In this document: positions 36,297-45,370 of the stretch, piece after piece
Position numbering within the stretch: the stretch's first letter is position 1
Layout: each line of letters begins with the position of its first letter
Notes under the pieces: model-generated
Seen by the model: only the letters and a program-made list of their open reading frames with translations
The model's database searches: none
Told to the model about the DNA's origin: nothing
Position numbers and translations under genes: made by a program
Source of the DNA: Telmatospirillum sp.
GTDB lineage: Bacteria > Pseudomonadota > Alphaproteobacteria > CACIAM-22H2
DNA: 64,000 nucleotides
Direction of reading: 5' to 3'
Assembly (NCBI GenBank): GCA_020248985.1
Contig: JADCGL010000013.1
Coordinates: 1-64,000, forward strand

Positions 36297-38023
36297 CAGT
36301 GCGACACGCGCGGCGGGACAGCACCCGAGCCGCCGACTAGAAAATCGAGATCGGCCCCGCGATCGGCCTGCAGCACATGTTCGATATAGAGCTTTTCCCA
36401 GCCGCGCGCATAGGCGTGCACAAACGGTGCGAGCGCGGCGCGCCGCCGCGCGAGTTCGGCTTCGGCGACGTCGAGATGCAAGCGCCGCGCTTCGACGTCG
36501 AGTTCGATCATGTCGCCGTCGCGCACAAGCGCAAGCGGCCCGCCGGCAGCTGCTTCCGGGGCCACGTGCAAGACGACGGTTCCGAACGCCGTACCGCTCA
36601 TGCGCGCGTCTGAAATGCGCACTATGTCGTCAATACTTTGGCGCAGCAGCTTGGCCGGGATCGGCATGTTGCCGACCTCGGCCATGCCCGGATAGCCCTT
36701 GGGCCCGCAATTGCGCAGCACCAGCACCGACGCCGCGTCGACGTCGAGCGCGGGATCGTCGATGCGCTTTTTGAGATCGTCGGGCCCGTCGAACACGCAC
36801 GCACGCCCGCGATGGCGCAGCAGATGCGCCGACGCGGCCGACGGTTTCAGCACGGCCCCGTCCGGTGCGAGATTGCCGCGCAAGACGGCAATGCCGCCAT
36901 TCGGCTTGAAAGGTTCTGAAAACGGATGGATCACGGCAGGATCGAAGATCTCGGTATCTGCGATCGCGGTGCCGAGGCTGGTTCCGGCAACCGTCGTTGC
37001 GTCGAGTTCGAGATGGCCCGCGATCTCCTTGAGCACGGCGGGCACGCCGCCGGCATGGAAAAAATCTTCCATGAGATAGGTGCCGGACGGCATCAGATTG
37101 GCAAGGCACGGTATGTCGCGCCCATAACGATCCCAGTCTGCAAGATCGAACGGAACGCCGAGCCTGCCGGCGATCGCCAAGAGATGCACGACCGCATTCG
37201 TCGAACCGCCAAGGGCGGCACAAAGCCGAACGGCGTTAGCGAACGCGCTCTTGGTCAGGATCTTCGATATGCGCAGATCTTCATCGACCATCGCAACCGC
37301 GCGTCGCCCGGATTCGAAGGCCAGAACTTGGCGACGCGCATCTACGGCGGGCGTGGCCCCGTTGCCCGGCAAGGCGACGCCAAGCGCTTCGCACAGGCTT
37401 GCCATCGTCGAGGCCGTACCCATCGTCATGCAGGAGCCGGCACTTGGCGAATTCGCCGCCTCGGCCGCCATGAATTCGTCCTGCGTCATGCGGCCCGCGC
37501 GCAGATCGGCATCGAACTTGATCAGGCTGGTGCCGGAGCCCAGGCGCGTGCCGCGCCAGCGTCCCGACAGCATCGGCCCACCGGACACGACGATGGTCGG
37601 CAGATCGGTGCTGGCAGCCCCCATCAAAGCGGCTGGCGTGGTCTTGTCGCAGCCGACGAGCAGGACGACCGCATCCATCGGCTGGCCGCGGATCGCGGCT
37701 TCCACGTCCATGCTCGCGAGATTGCGGTAGAGCATCGTCGTGGGCCGCATCAGCGGCTCGGACAGCGACGACACCGGAAACTCGAGCGGAAAGCCGCCCG
37801 CCTCGTAGACGCCGCGCTTCACATGCTCAGCCAGCATGCGCAGATGGCCGTTGCACGGCACGAACTCCGACCAGCTGTTGCAAATGCCGACGACCGGGCG
37901 GCCGTCGAACATGCGCGCCGCATGGCCCTGATTCTTCATCCAGCTGCGCGCGATGAATCCGTATTTGTCCGCCGTGCCGAACCACGCGGCGCTGCGCCGT
38001 TTGCGGGGCGGTTCGTCGGCCAT
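36296..38023 (-). CDS. IlvD/Edd-family aldonate dehydratase, L-arabonate dehydratase-like
   Basis: A 575-residue Fe-S dehydratase converting an aldonate to a 2-keto-3-deoxy acid. The N-terminus RRSAAWFGTADKYGFIARSWMKNQG closely resembles Azospirillum-type L-arabonate dehydratase. Cluster cysteines are in NSWSEFVPCN (about 58), [10 protein letters not shown] (about 125) and GSCMTMGTAST (about 193). The start is ATG 38023; the stop shares a base with the regulator start. It is a different branch from the xylonate-type protein at 2608. Its place in an operon with RraA aldolase and two enolase-superfamily enzymes suggests a pentonate or hexonate intermediate. Confidence 0.85.
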   Translation of the reverse strand: MADEPPRKRRSAAWFGTADKYGFIARSWMKNQGHAARMFDGRPVVGICNSWSEFVPCNGHLRMLAEHVKRGVYEAGGFPLEFPVSSLSEPLMRPTTMLYRNLASMDVEAAIRGQPMDAVVLLVGCDKTTPAALMGAASTDLPTIVVSGGPMLSGRWRGTRLGSGTSLIKFDADLRAGRMTQDEFMAAEAANSPSAGSCMTMGTASTMASLCEALGVALPGNGATPAVDARRQVLAFESGRRAVAMVDEDLRISKILTKSAFANAVRLCAALGGSTNAVVHLLAIAGRLGVPFDLADWDRYGRDIPCLANLMPSGTYLMEDFFHAGGVPAVLKEIAGHLELDATTVAGTSLGTAIADTEIFDPAVIHPFSEPFKPNGGIAVLRGNLAPDGAVLKPSAASAHLLRHRGRACVFDGPDDLKKRIDDPALDVDAASVLVLRNCGPKGYPGMAEVGNMPIPAKLLRQSIDDIVRISDARMSGTAFGTVVLHVAPEAAAGGPLALVRDGDMIELDVEARRLHLDVAEAELARRRAALAPFVHAYARGWEKLYIEHVLQADRGADLDFLVGGSGAVPPRVSH

Positions 38024-38028
38024 TGCCG

Positions 38029-38889
38029 TCAGCCCGGATACCCGCCGTGCCACCAATGGGCCAGCGGGTTCGAGTGGAGAATGCGATCGATCGTCTCGTC
38101 GGCGATGCACGGCAGCTTCGTGCCCTCGATCTGGTCGTTGACGCGCTTGAAGCCCGCGATCGAATCCGCAACCGTCGTGAAGGGGAAATCCGTGCCCCAG
38201 AAGATCTTGTCGCGCGCGACGATGCCGTATTCCTGCGCGCAGACGAGGATGTTGTAGAACTGCCAGGGCCGGTAATAGAGCGCCGACACTTCGCAATAGA
38301 CGTTCGCGTTTTTGCGCGCGACGACGATGCATTCCTCGTACCAAGGATGGCCCATATGGGCCATGATCATCTTGAGGTCGGGATGGCGGCGCGCCACCGC
38401 GTCGACGTCGAGCGGGCGGCCATATTCGATGGGCGCGTTCTGGCCGAACGTCGTGCCCATATGCATCGTCAGCGGCAGGTTCTTTTTGACGAGATAGCGG
38501 TAGACGGGCTCGAGGCGCGGATCGAGCAGCGACACGCCGTTGTAGATCGGCCCGAACTTGACGCCCTTGAGGCCGAGATCTTCGACCGCGTGCACGAGCA
38601 GATCCATGCAGTTGGGCATGCGCGGATCGAGGCAGGCGAAGCCGACGAATTTTTTGGGATCGCGCGCGACGAGGCGGGCGGTCACCTCGTCGTCGCCGTC
38701 GATCCCGATCGAATCGGCATAGCGCAGCGAGAAGACGATGGCGCGGTCGACGTCGCGCATCGCCGCTTCGACGGTCGCGGGATCGGCTTGGATCTTGAAC
38801 CCGCCCGCGCGCGCGATTCCGGCGATCTGGCCGTATAGCGGCAGGATCTGGCTGTCTTCGTAGACGTTGACGTGGCAATCGACGATCAT
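38029..38889 (-). CDS. Amidohydrolase-2-family (TIM-barrel) protein
   Basis: A 286-residue protein of the family that includes lactonases and decarboxylases. Conserved pieces are the N-terminal DCHVN, a TMHMGTTFG segment (about 163), IMAHMGHPWYEE (about 198) and FWGTDFPF (about 252) with the active-site Asp. The first metal motif is H6-V-N8 rather than the usual HxH, an unusual change of a metal ligand. The start is ATG 38889 with GAGGAACC upstream; the frame further upstream overlaps the RraA gene. A sugar-lactone hydrolase role would fit, since lactones precede aldonates; that is inference. Confidence 0.8.
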   Translation of the reverse strand: MIVDCHVNVYEDSQILPLYGQIAGIARAGGFKIQADPATVEAAMRDVDRAIVFSLRYADSIGIDGDDEVTARLVARDPKKFVGFACLDPRMPNCMDLLVHAVEDLGLKGVKFGPIYNGVSLLDPRLEPVYRYLVKKNLPLTMHMGTTFGQNAPIEYGRPLDVDAVARRHPDLKMIMAHMGHPWYEECIVVARKNANVYCEVSALYYRPWQFYNILVCAQEYGIVARDKIFWGTDFPFTTVADSIAGFKRVNDQIEGTKLPCIADETIDRILHSNPLAHWWHGGYPG

Positions 38890-38896
38890 GGGTTCC

Positions 38897-39553
38897 TCAC
38901 AGAATGCCGTAGCGGGCGAAGACGTCGGCGAGTTTGTCGCCGCGCTGCAGATCGCTGAGCGTGTTGCGCTCGCCTGTGATCTTCGCAAAAGCAAGGTCGA
39001 GCACTTGCGTTTCGACGCGCTGCGGGATCACGACCACGCCGTCGGCGTCGCCGAACACGAGATCGCCCGTCGCGACTTTCACGCCGCCGCATTCGATCGG
39101 CACGTCGATCGCCATGATCTTGCCGCGGCCTTTTGAATCGAGCGGCGCGATGCCGCCGTGGAACACCGGAAAGCCCATTTTTTTGATCGCCTTGATGTCG
39201 CGCACGCAGCCATCCATGAGGGCGCCGGCACTGCCGCGCGCATGTGCGGCCGTCGACAGCAATTCGCCCCACGGTGCCACGCGCACCGGATTGGAGCAGG
39301 CGAAGACCGGGATCTGCCCCGGCTTCAGGCTGTCGATCAGTGCTATCTCGAGCTCGTACGGGTTGGAGCCCTCCGGCACGTCGTAGACTTCCATGAACGC
39401 CGCCGTGCGCGCGCGGCCGACCATCACGCTGCTTTCGTCGAGCGGCCTTATGCGCGACGGCAAGGCTTGGTCCATGATGCCGGCCTGATCGAGCGAGTCC
39501 GACAGAACGGACGTGAAGAGCTTCGCGCGGACGTCTTCCAAACGATGTGTCAT
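38897..39553 (-). CDS. RraA-family aldolase/regulator (HMG aldolase-like)
   Basis: A 218-residue RraA-fold protein. In catabolic operons such proteins are class II pyruvate aldolases acting on 4-hydroxy-2-oxo acids. The DGCVRD motif (about 112-117) carries the Arg and Asp that bind substrate and metal, and GDLVFGDADGVVVIP is the second family signature (about 169). ATG 39553 overlaps the stop of the dioxygenase gene. It is a little longer than RNase-E inhibitor RraA, and the context favours an aldolase that would split the keto-deoxy product of the dehydratases. Confidence 0.85.
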   Translation of the reverse strand: MTHRLEDVRAKLFTSVLSDSLDQAGIMDQALPSRIRPLDESSVMVGRARTAAFMEVYDVPEGSNPYELEIALIDSLKPGQIPVFACSNPVRVAPWGELLSTAAHARGSAGALMDGCVRDIKAIKKMGFPVFHGGIAPLDSKGRGKIMAIDVPIECGGVKVATGDLVFGDADGVVVIPQRVETQVLDLAFAKITGERNTLSDLQRGDKLADVFARYGIL

Positions 39554-40386
39554 TTTGTTGCCTCGGATTTGCGGTTCGCCAGACGCTGCACATGGATCAA
39601 TTGGTCGGCCGTGCTCGTCCCCTGCGGCAGGTCGCGCGGCTTGCGCCCCACGCCGTCCACGATTTCGCGCACGCTCGCCTTGGCATAGAGCGATGCGGGC
39701 AAGTACGGCGCTTTGCGTTGCGCCAGACGCGCGGGGATCGTCGTCCATTCCGACGTGCGCGGCAAAGCGGCCGAGCCGAAATAAAGATGCAGCGTGCGCC
39801 GCTCGCGCGAGCCGAGCTTCAATTTGCCGGCGTGGATGCAGCGCGCGTGGAAGATGAAGGCCGTACCGGCGGGCCCGAGCGCGTCGAACTCCATGCCGGG
39901 TTCGATGTCTTCGGGGCGCAGATCGGCGCGCCGCCCGTGCGTGCCGGGCACGATGCTGAAACAATGATCGCCGGGCCCGACATCGGTGAGGTAGTACACG
40001 ACCGAGATCACGTCGATCTCGAAGCGCCGCTCGAAGCTGCGGATGATGTCGCGATGCCAGCCTTTGAGTTCGCCGACATTGTCGGTCGGCTTGCGCTGGA
40101 TCAGCGAAAGCTCCTCGAACGCAAAATCCGGCCCGACCAGGCGTTCGAGCAGCGGATAGAGCAGCGCATTCTCGATCGCCGGGTCGAAGGAATCGGTTCG
40201 CGGCAGCACGTCGGGGGCGGTGATGAAGCCGTCGCTGAAATTCGCGAAATCCTGCGGCTGGTCGCGCAGATGCGCGAGGAACGCCGTGTCGAGGGCGCGC
40301 ACCTTGTCCGGGGTCAGCGCATTGGGCACCACGACGAAGCCGTCGCGCTCGAAATCGGATGCGGCCTTGTCGAGATCGGCGATCAT
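39550..40386 (-). CDS. Phytanoyl-CoA dioxygenase (PhyH)-family Fe(II)/2-oxoglutarate oxygenase
   Basis: A 278-residue oxygenase of the PhyH family, which hydroxylates a substrate while turning 2-oxoglutarate into succinate. The iron triad is visible as H111-R-D113 in KGWHRD and H185 in CIHAGKLK, with Arg in SRERRTLHLYF for 2-oxoglutarate. The start is ATG 40386, overlapping the upstream enolase-superfamily stop; its stop overlaps the RraA start. An oxygenase inside a sugar-acid operon is unusual and suggests that the substrate carries a methyl, ether or amine group that must be oxidatively removed. Confidence 0.85.
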   Translation of the reverse strand: MIADLDKAASDFERDGFVVVPNALTPDKVRALDTAFLAHLRDQPQDFANFSDGFITAPDVLPRTDSFDPAIENALLYPLLERLVGPDFAFEELSLIQRKPTDNVGELKGWHRDIIRSFERRFEIDVISVVYYLTDVGPGDHCFSIVPGTHGRRADLRPEDIEPGMEFDALGPAGTAFIFHARCIHAGKLKLGSRERRTLHLYFGSAALPRTSEWTTIPARLAQRKAPYLPASLYAKASVREIVDGVGRKPRDLPQGTSTADQLIHVQRLANRKSEATK

Positions 40387-41597
40387 GTTGCGGTTCCTGC
40401 CTGCGAGCGCCGCCGCAGCGTGGTCGGGCTTGCGAGAAACGCGGGCTTCAACGTCGTGCCGAGCCCCGGCCCGTCGAGCGGGCACAAGCGCCCGTTCGCG
40501 ATCGGCGGAAGTTCGGTCACGACATCCGCGTACCAGCCGCGCGTATAGGCGCGCACGGTTTCCTGGATCATCGCTGTGGGGGCATGGATCGACAGATGCG
40601 TGCCCGCCACGTAGCCGATCGGCCCCGTGCAATCGTGCACGGCGACCGGCAATTGGGCGGCGGCCGCCATGTCGCAAATCGCGCGCGCTTGGGAAATGCC
40701 GCCGCACCAGCCCGGATCGAGCGAGACGATTCCGACGGCGCGCGATGCAATCAAGCTCGCGAAGGACGAGGCGGGGGCGAGCGTTTCGCTCGCCAGCAGC
40801 GGAATGCGCGTGTCGTTTGCGAGCGTCGCAAGCGCCGCGTTGTCGTCCATGCGCACCGGATCTTCGATCCAGAGCGGCGACAACGGTTCGATCGCGCGGA
40901 CGATGCGCCGCGCACTGGCGAGATCCCACAGCGCATGCAGCTCGACCATGAGATCCATGGCGGAACCGACGGCGTCGCGAATGCGCCGGAAGGGGGCGAG
41001 GCCCGCTTCGAGCTGTGCAGGCGTGATATCGACGCCGCCATTTGCAAAAGCGGCCCTGTCGAAGGGCCAAATCTTCATGCCCGTAATGCCCTCCGCCAGA
41101 AGCTCGCGCGCCAATCTCTCGGGCTCTTCTTCGAACGCGTGCAGATCGTCGAGCGGATGGGGTTTTTGGTTGGTGCCGAACCAAGTGTCGACGTCGGTGC
41201 CGCGCCGTTTGGCGACGTAGTGGGGGCCGGCACAAGTGTTGTAGATACGAATATCCTTGCGCGCCCGCCCGCCGAGCATCGCATGCAACGGCCGGCCTAC
41301 GCTGCGCCCGAACAGGTCCCACAAGGCGATATCGACGGCCGAAGCCGCGCGCATTTCCACGCCGGACGAGGCGTAGCCGACGGGATAGCGAATGAGCTGA
41401 CGGTTGATGGCGCCTATGTCGGCGGCATCGCGGCCGAGCACGAGCGGGGCAACGACTTCGTGAAGATAGGCCTCGACGGTGGCAGGTGCGAAGAAGGTTT
41501 CGCCGAGACCTTCGAGGCCGGATTCAGTCTCTACCCGCACCCAGAGCAGGTTTTCGTTGATTTGCGTGCGAACCGTTTCAAGCGCGCAGAGCTTCAT
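40383..41597 (-). CDS. Enolase-superfamily enzyme, first gene of the minus-strand operon
   Basis: A 404-residue mandelate-racemase-type protein. Active-site residues: K175 in GMKIWPFD, E219 in MVELHALW (where most relatives have Asp), E245 (WIED), E271 (ASET) and H321 in VAVHDCTGP. The KIWPFD and HDCTGP motifs define a subgroup distinct from the enzyme at 28550, so the operon has two non-redundant acid sugar dehydratases or isomerases. The start is ATG 41597. A perfect 16-bp palindrome lies 27 bases upstream. Its product cannot be predicted. Confidence 0.85.
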   Translation of the reverse strand: MKLCALETVRTQINENLLWVRVETESGLEGLGETFFAPATVEAYLHEVVAPLVLGRDAADIGAINRQLIRYPVGYASSGVEMRAASAVDIALWDLFGRSVGRPLHAMLGGRARKDIRIYNTCAGPHYVAKRRGTDVDTWFGTNQKPHPLDDLHAFEEEPERLARELLAEGITGMKIWPFDRAAFANGGVDITPAQLEAGLAPFRRIRDAVGSAMDLMVELHALWDLASARRIVRAIEPLSPLWIEDPVRMDDNAALATLANDTRIPLLASETLAPASSFASLIASRAVGIVSLDPGWCGGISQARAICDMAAAAQLPVAVHDCTGPIGYVAGTHLSIHAPTAMIQETVRAYTRGWYADVVTELPPIANGRLCPLDGPGLGTTLKPAFLASPTTLRRRSQAGTAT

Positions 41598-41623
41598 CGC
41601 ATTTCCTCAGCGAGGATGCTCGA

Positions 41624-41639
41624 CCTTTATCGATAAAGG
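41624..41639. promoter_or_regulatory. Perfect 16-bp palindrome, candidate LacI-type operator
   Basis: CCTTTATCGATAAAGG is fully palindromic with a central CG step, typical of LacI-family operators. It sits directly downstream of a TTGACT hexamer (minus strand, 41645-41640) and 27 bases before the first gene of the minus-strand operon. The likely ligand is the LacI-family protein encoded at 35175-36296 within that operon. Confidence 0.6.
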
Positions 41640-41761
41640 AGTCAAGGGGGTTGTTATGAGGGGGGGCAAAATTTTTTGCTATCGCACTTTTTATCGGGCT
41701 CTATGCCTGGCGGCAGAAGAGTCACGGCAGCTAAGTGTGCCTTCAATTTTGGGGTTTCAAG

Positions 41762-42676
41762 ATGCTTGTACCAAGACAAAAGCTTCACGCACGCGGTCCC
41801 GAAGTCTCCCGCCTTGCGTGGGGTGTTTGGCGCGCGCTGAAGGGCGACGCGACGAATACGCCGGCCAAGTTGGCCACATTCATCGATCAATGCGTCGAGA
41901 TCGGCATCACGACCTTCGACCTGGCCGACATCTACGGCAACTACGAGATCGAAGGGCTTTTCGGCGCCGCTTTGCGCGCGCGTTCGGCCGGGCGCAAGGG
42001 CATAGAAATCGTATCGAAGTTCGGGGTCTGCAATGTCGGGGCTGCGCGACCGCTCAATCGGGTCAAGCACTACAACAATAGTCGGGCGCACATCGAAGCC
42101 ACTGTCGAGAATTCGCTGCGGGCAATCGGCACCGACCATCTCGACCTGCCGCTCGTGCATCGATCCGATTTCCTGGCGCCCGCCGAGGAAACCGCGCTTG
42201 CCCTCGAAGATCTCGTTGCCGCGGGCAAGGTTCGCCATGTCGGCGTCTCGAACCACGCACCGCATCAGCTTTCGTTGCTGCAGTCCAAGCTCGTACTGCC
42301 GATCGTCACGAACCAGATCGAGCTATCGGTTCTAGCGTGCGCACCACTCTTCGATGGAACGCTTGCGCAGGCGCAGGAAGCCGCTGCCGCTCCGATGATC
42401 TGGTCGCCGCTCGGCGGGGGCCGGCTTTTCGACGCGGCGGACGCAGCCACGCGACCGATCCGCGAAGCATTGCACGAGGTGGGCTTGCGTCGCGGCACCG
42501 ACGATGTCGGCGCCGTTGCGCTCGCTTGGCTGCTCTGCCTGCCGAGTCGACCGATCCCGGTGCTTGGCTCGACGCAGTTCGCGCGTCTGCGATTGCTTGC
42601 CAAAGCTGTGCAGCTCCAACTCGGCCGGCAGGACTGGTACCAGATCCTCGCGGCCGCACGGGGCAAGCTTGCCTGA
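41762..42676 (+). CDS. Aldo/keto reductase
   Basis: A 304-residue NADPH-dependent (beta/alpha)8 oxidoreductase. The catalytic tetrad appears as Asp in FDLADIYG, Tyr in IYGNYEIE, Lys in IVSKFG and His in PLVHRSD; VTNQIELSVL and the PVLGST phosphate-binding motif are also present. It resembles the E. coli YdhF type. ATG 41762 is chosen for its match to family N-termini; GTG 41735 is in frame. It is divergent from the minus-strand operon and 99 bases ahead of the Ssu-type importer promoter. It could serve either unit by oxidising or reducing a sugar or keto intermediate. Confidence 0.88.
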   Translation: MLVPRQKLHARGPEVSRLAWGVWRALKGDATNTPAKLATFIDQCVEIGITTFDLADIYGNYEIEGLFGAALRARSAGRKGIEIVSKFGVCNVGAARPLNRVKHYNNSRAHIEATVENSLRAIGTDHLDLPLVHRSDFLAPAEETALALEDLVAAGKVRHVGVSNHAPHQLSLLQSKLVLPIVTNQIELSVLACAPLFDGTLAQAQEAAAAPMIWSPLGGGRLFDAADAATRPIREALHEVGLRRGTDDVGAVALAWLLCLPSRPIPVLGSTQFARLRLLAKAVQLQLGRQDWYQILAAARGKLA

Positions 42677-42710
42677 CAGGCCTTGGCGGTGCGTCATGCG
42701 CGCCGATCTA

Positions 42711-42752
42711 TTGACCGGGCTCCGTCGGCATGTATTATGTAAGCGGTTTCAT
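42711..42752 (+). promoter_or_regulatory. Promoter and LacI-type operator (site A) of the Ssu-type importer operon
   Basis: TTGACC (42711-42716), 16 bases, then TATTAT (42733-42738) give a good sigma70-type promoter. The operator ATGTAAGCGGTTTCAT (42737-42752) overlaps the end of the -10, and shares its first 14 bases with the site at 49519. Binding there would block RNA polymerase. Confidence 0.7.
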
Positions 42753-42775
42753 AGAAACGCTTGGGAGGGCGCCGC

Positions 42776-43552
42776 TTGCGTAAGCGCCAATTTCTGGACG
42801 CGGTCGGCCCGCTTTTAGCCCTCGCTGTGCTTTTTGCAGGCTGGGAAGCCGCGGTCGTACTGTTCGGCGTCTCCGAGATTATGCTGCCGAAGCCGAGCCG
42901 CATCTTCGTCGAGATTCTTGATCGGGCGCCGATGCTCGCCCTGCATGCGGCTTCGACGGTCACGATCATTCTTTCCGGCTTCATGATGTCGGTTGCCGTC
43001 GCCATTCCGCTCGCGTTGGCGATCTCGTTCATTCCGATCGTGCGCCGGGTCGTCTACCCGATCGTCGTCTTTTCGCAGCTCATCCCGAAAATCGCGATCG
43101 CACCGCTTTTCATCATCTGGTTCGGATTCGGTGTGTTGCCGAAGGTACTGATCACCTTTCTGATCTCGTTCTTCCCCATCCTTATCCAGGCGATCGTAGG
43201 CTTTACCTCGATCCGGCCGGAGCCGATCCGCGTTGCGCGATCGATGGGTGCAGGGGCGTTCGACATGTTTTTGCGCATCCGGCTCCCGCATGCACTGCCC
43301 AATCTTTTTGCCGGCCTTAAAATGTCGATGGCCGCCGCCGCGATCGGCGCCATCGTCAGCGAGTTCATCGCGTCCAGTCGCGGGCTCGGCTATCTGGTGC
43401 TCGTCGCCAATGGCGAGATGAACTCGCCGCTCGCCTTCGCGGGCATGATGCTGCTCAGCCTGATCGGCATCGTCCTGTATTTCGCGGTCGAACTGATTCA
43501 GCGCGTCGCAACGCCCTGGGACATCGCACAACGGCGATCAACGCCGAACTGA
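42776..43552 (+). CDS. ABC importer permease, SsuC/TauC type
   Basis: A 258-residue inner-membrane permease of the nitrate/sulfonate/taurine family. About six spans and the coupling segment RVARSMGAGAFDMFLRIRLPHALP near residue 152 are seen. The start is TTG 42776, 7 bases after GGGAGG; no ATG fits the family N-terminus. It opens an operon running through binding protein, ATPase, dehydratase and oxidoreductase, behind operator site A. In this context the ligand is more probably a sugar acid or small carboxylate than a sulfonate. Confidence 0.88.
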   Translation: MRKRQFLDAVGPLLALAVLFAGWEAAVVLFGVSEIMLPKPSRIFVEILDRAPMLALHAASTVTIILSGFMMSVAVAIPLALAISFIPIVRRVVYPIVVFSQLIPKIAIAPLFIIWFGFGVLPKVLITFLISFFPILIQAIVGFTSIRPEPIRVARSMGAGAFDMFLRIRLPHALPNLFAGLKMSMAAAAIGAIVSEFIASSRGLGYLVLVANGEMNSPLAFAGMMLLSLIGIVLYFAVELIQRVATPWDIAQRRSTPN

Positions 43553-43575
43553 AACCGACTTTTGGAGGAACCAAG

Positions 43576-44547
43576 ATGATCAAACGCCGCACATTCCTTG
43601 CTTCAGCCGCCGCGACTTTGGCGGCCCCCGCCATCGCGCAGGCCCCGGACCGCGTCTCGTTTCGATTCAATTGGTCGTGGATCGGCAACTATTCGCCGCC
43701 GATCCTGGGGCTCCAGCGCGGCTACTACCGCGATGTCGGCATCGACCTTCGCCCCGACCAGGGCAAGGGCTCGGGCGTGACCGTGCGCCAGGTCGGATCG
43801 AAAGGCGACATGTTCGCGTGGGCCGATACCAGCGCGCTTCTGTTGGCCGCAGCACAGGGCGTTCCGGTGAAGCAGATCATGACGATGGCGATCAGCACGC
43901 TCGCTGTCGTGTGGATCGAAGGCCGCACGAAGTTCGAAACCGCGCGCGACGTAGTCGGCAAGAAAGTGTGCGGCACGGCTGGCGACGGTGCGACGCAGCT
44001 CTGGCCGGCCGTGCTGGCGGCAAACGGCATCAAGTCGACCGACTACGAGATGTTCAATGTCGACAGCACGGCAGGCGTTGCCGCCCTTCGCGAAGGGCGC
44101 TGCGACATACTGCTGGGGAGTGCGGCCGATCAGCCCGTGTCGTTGCAGAATGCGGGGTTTGCGGCGAAGTACAAAACCTACCGGGATCTTGGCGTGCCCA
44201 CGCTCGGCTCGGGCATTTCGGCGCATCCCGATCTCATCCGCGACAATCCGGGCCTTGTGCGCCGTTTCGTGCAGGCAACGCAACGCTCCTGGCAAGCGGC
44301 CATCGACGACCCGGAAGCGTCGGTGCAAGCGCTCGTCAAGCATGCCGAAACGCCGCTCGACCCGAAAGTCGTGCGCGGCAATCTTGCCGTTTTCACGACG
44401 CTGCTTACGGGCACCAAGCCGCTTGGCCTCACGGATCCGGCGGCGATGGAGAAGAACATCGCCCTTTTGAAGGAATATACGGGCTTCAAGACCGATCTGC
44501 CCGCGACCCATTTCTACACCAACGACTTCGTCGGGCAGTCGGCCTGA
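43576..44547 (+). CDS. ABC importer substrate-binding protein, SsuA/NMT1 type
   Basis: A 323-residue periplasmic binding protein. The N-terminus MIKRRTFLASAAATLAAPAIAQA has a twin-arginine RRTFL motif and an AQA cleavage site, so export may be by Tat. The mature part has the family layout (FNWSWIGNYSPPILGLQRGYY, then DVVGKKVCGTAGDGATQLW). It lies between the SsuC-type permease and the ATPase with short gaps. Confidence 0.88.
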   Translation: MIKRRTFLASAAATLAAPAIAQAPDRVSFRFNWSWIGNYSPPILGLQRGYYRDVGIDLRPDQGKGSGVTVRQVGSKGDMFAWADTSALLLAAAQGVPVKQIMTMAISTLAVVWIEGRTKFETARDVVGKKVCGTAGDGATQLWPAVLAANGIKSTDYEMFNVDSTAGVAALREGRCDILLGSAADQPVSLQNAGFAAKYKTYRDLGVPTLGSGISAHPDLIRDNPGLVRRFVQATQRSWQAAIDDPEASVQALVKHAETPLDPKVVRGNLAVFTTLLTGTKPLGLTDPAAMEKNIALLKEYTGFKTDLPATHFYTNDFVGQSA

Positions 44548-44548
44548 C

Positions 44549-45343
44549 ATGGACGCGACGGCGGCGGTGCCCAGCGACGCGATCGTCTTCGACGGCCTGC
44601 GCAAGACCTACGAGGCCCTCGAAGGATCGATCGAGGCGCTGGGCCCGCTCTCGTTCGGCATCAAAAAGGGCGAGTTCGTCTCGGTCCTGGGGCCGAGCGG
44701 CTGCGGCAAGAGCACGCTGATGCTCGTCGCCGCCGGGCTCGACGACGCGACGGCGGGTGCCGTGATCATCGACGGCCGCCCGATCAAGCAGGCCTTCACC
44801 GATCTCGGCATCGTCTTCCAGGACCACGCCCTGCTGGAGTGGCGCACGATCCTCCAGAACGTGATGCTGCATTCCGATCTGCGCAAAATTCCAGCAAAAG
44901 AGTTGCTGCCGCGGGCGATGGATCTGCTCAAGAAGGTAGGGCTCGAAGGCTTCGAAAATCGCTATCCGTTCGAACTCTCCGGCGGGATGCGCCAGCGTGC
45001 GGCGATCTGCCGCGCCCTCGTCCACGCGCCGCCGTTCCTCTTCTTCGACGAGCCGTTCGGCGCGCTCGATGCGCTGACGCGCGAGCAGATGCGCGTCGAT
45101 CTCGAAAAGCTCTGGCTCGACCGTCGGCAGACCGTCTTGTTCATCACGCACGGTATTGCCGAGGCGGTAGCTCTTTCCGATCGTGTTGTGGTGATGACGT
45201 CGCGGCCGGGGCGCGTCGAGCGGATCATCGACATCGATTTGCCGCGCCCGCGTAGCAGCGCCGTTCTCGCGTCGCCCGAATTCGTGGGCTATTGCGCGAC
45301 AATCAAAGACATCTTCAGCGCGACCGGCATCCTCAAGGATTGA
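44549..45343 (+). CDS. ABC importer ATPase, SsuB/TauB type
   Basis: A 264-residue ATPase with Walker A GPSGCGKST (about 49-57), Q-loop VFQDHALLEWRT, signature ELSGGMRQR and Walker B LFFDEPFGALDALTR. The ALLEWRT segment is typical of nitrate/sulfonate-type ATPases. It starts one base after the binding-protein stop and is followed after 27 bases by the dehydratase. Confidence 0.92.
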   Translation: MDATAAVPSDAIVFDGLRKTYEALEGSIEALGPLSFGIKKGEFVSVLGPSGCGKSTLMLVAAGLDDATAGAVIIDGRPIKQAFTDLGIVFQDHALLEWRTILQNVMLHSDLRKIPAKELLPRAMDLLKKVGLEGFENRYPFELSGGMRQRAAICRALVHAPPFLFFDEPFGALDALTREQMRVDLEKLWLDRRQTVLFITHGIAEAVALSDRVVVMTSRPGRVERIIDIDLPRPRSSAVLASPEFVGYCATIKDIFSATGILKD

Positions 45344-45370
45344 CGGCACAACAGGTTTGGTAGGCACTCC

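Noticed and set aside
42773-42786. CGCTT-GCGT-AAGCG dyad at the start codon of the SsuC-type gene
   Set aside because: Short, overlaps the coding start (RKR codons) and does not fit the operator consensus spacing.
42776-45343. Calling the Ssu-type importer a sulfonate, taurine or nitrate transporter
   Set aside because: No sulfonatase, monooxygenase or nitrate gene is nearby; the operon continues into an aldonate dehydratase and a Gfo/Idh enzyme.
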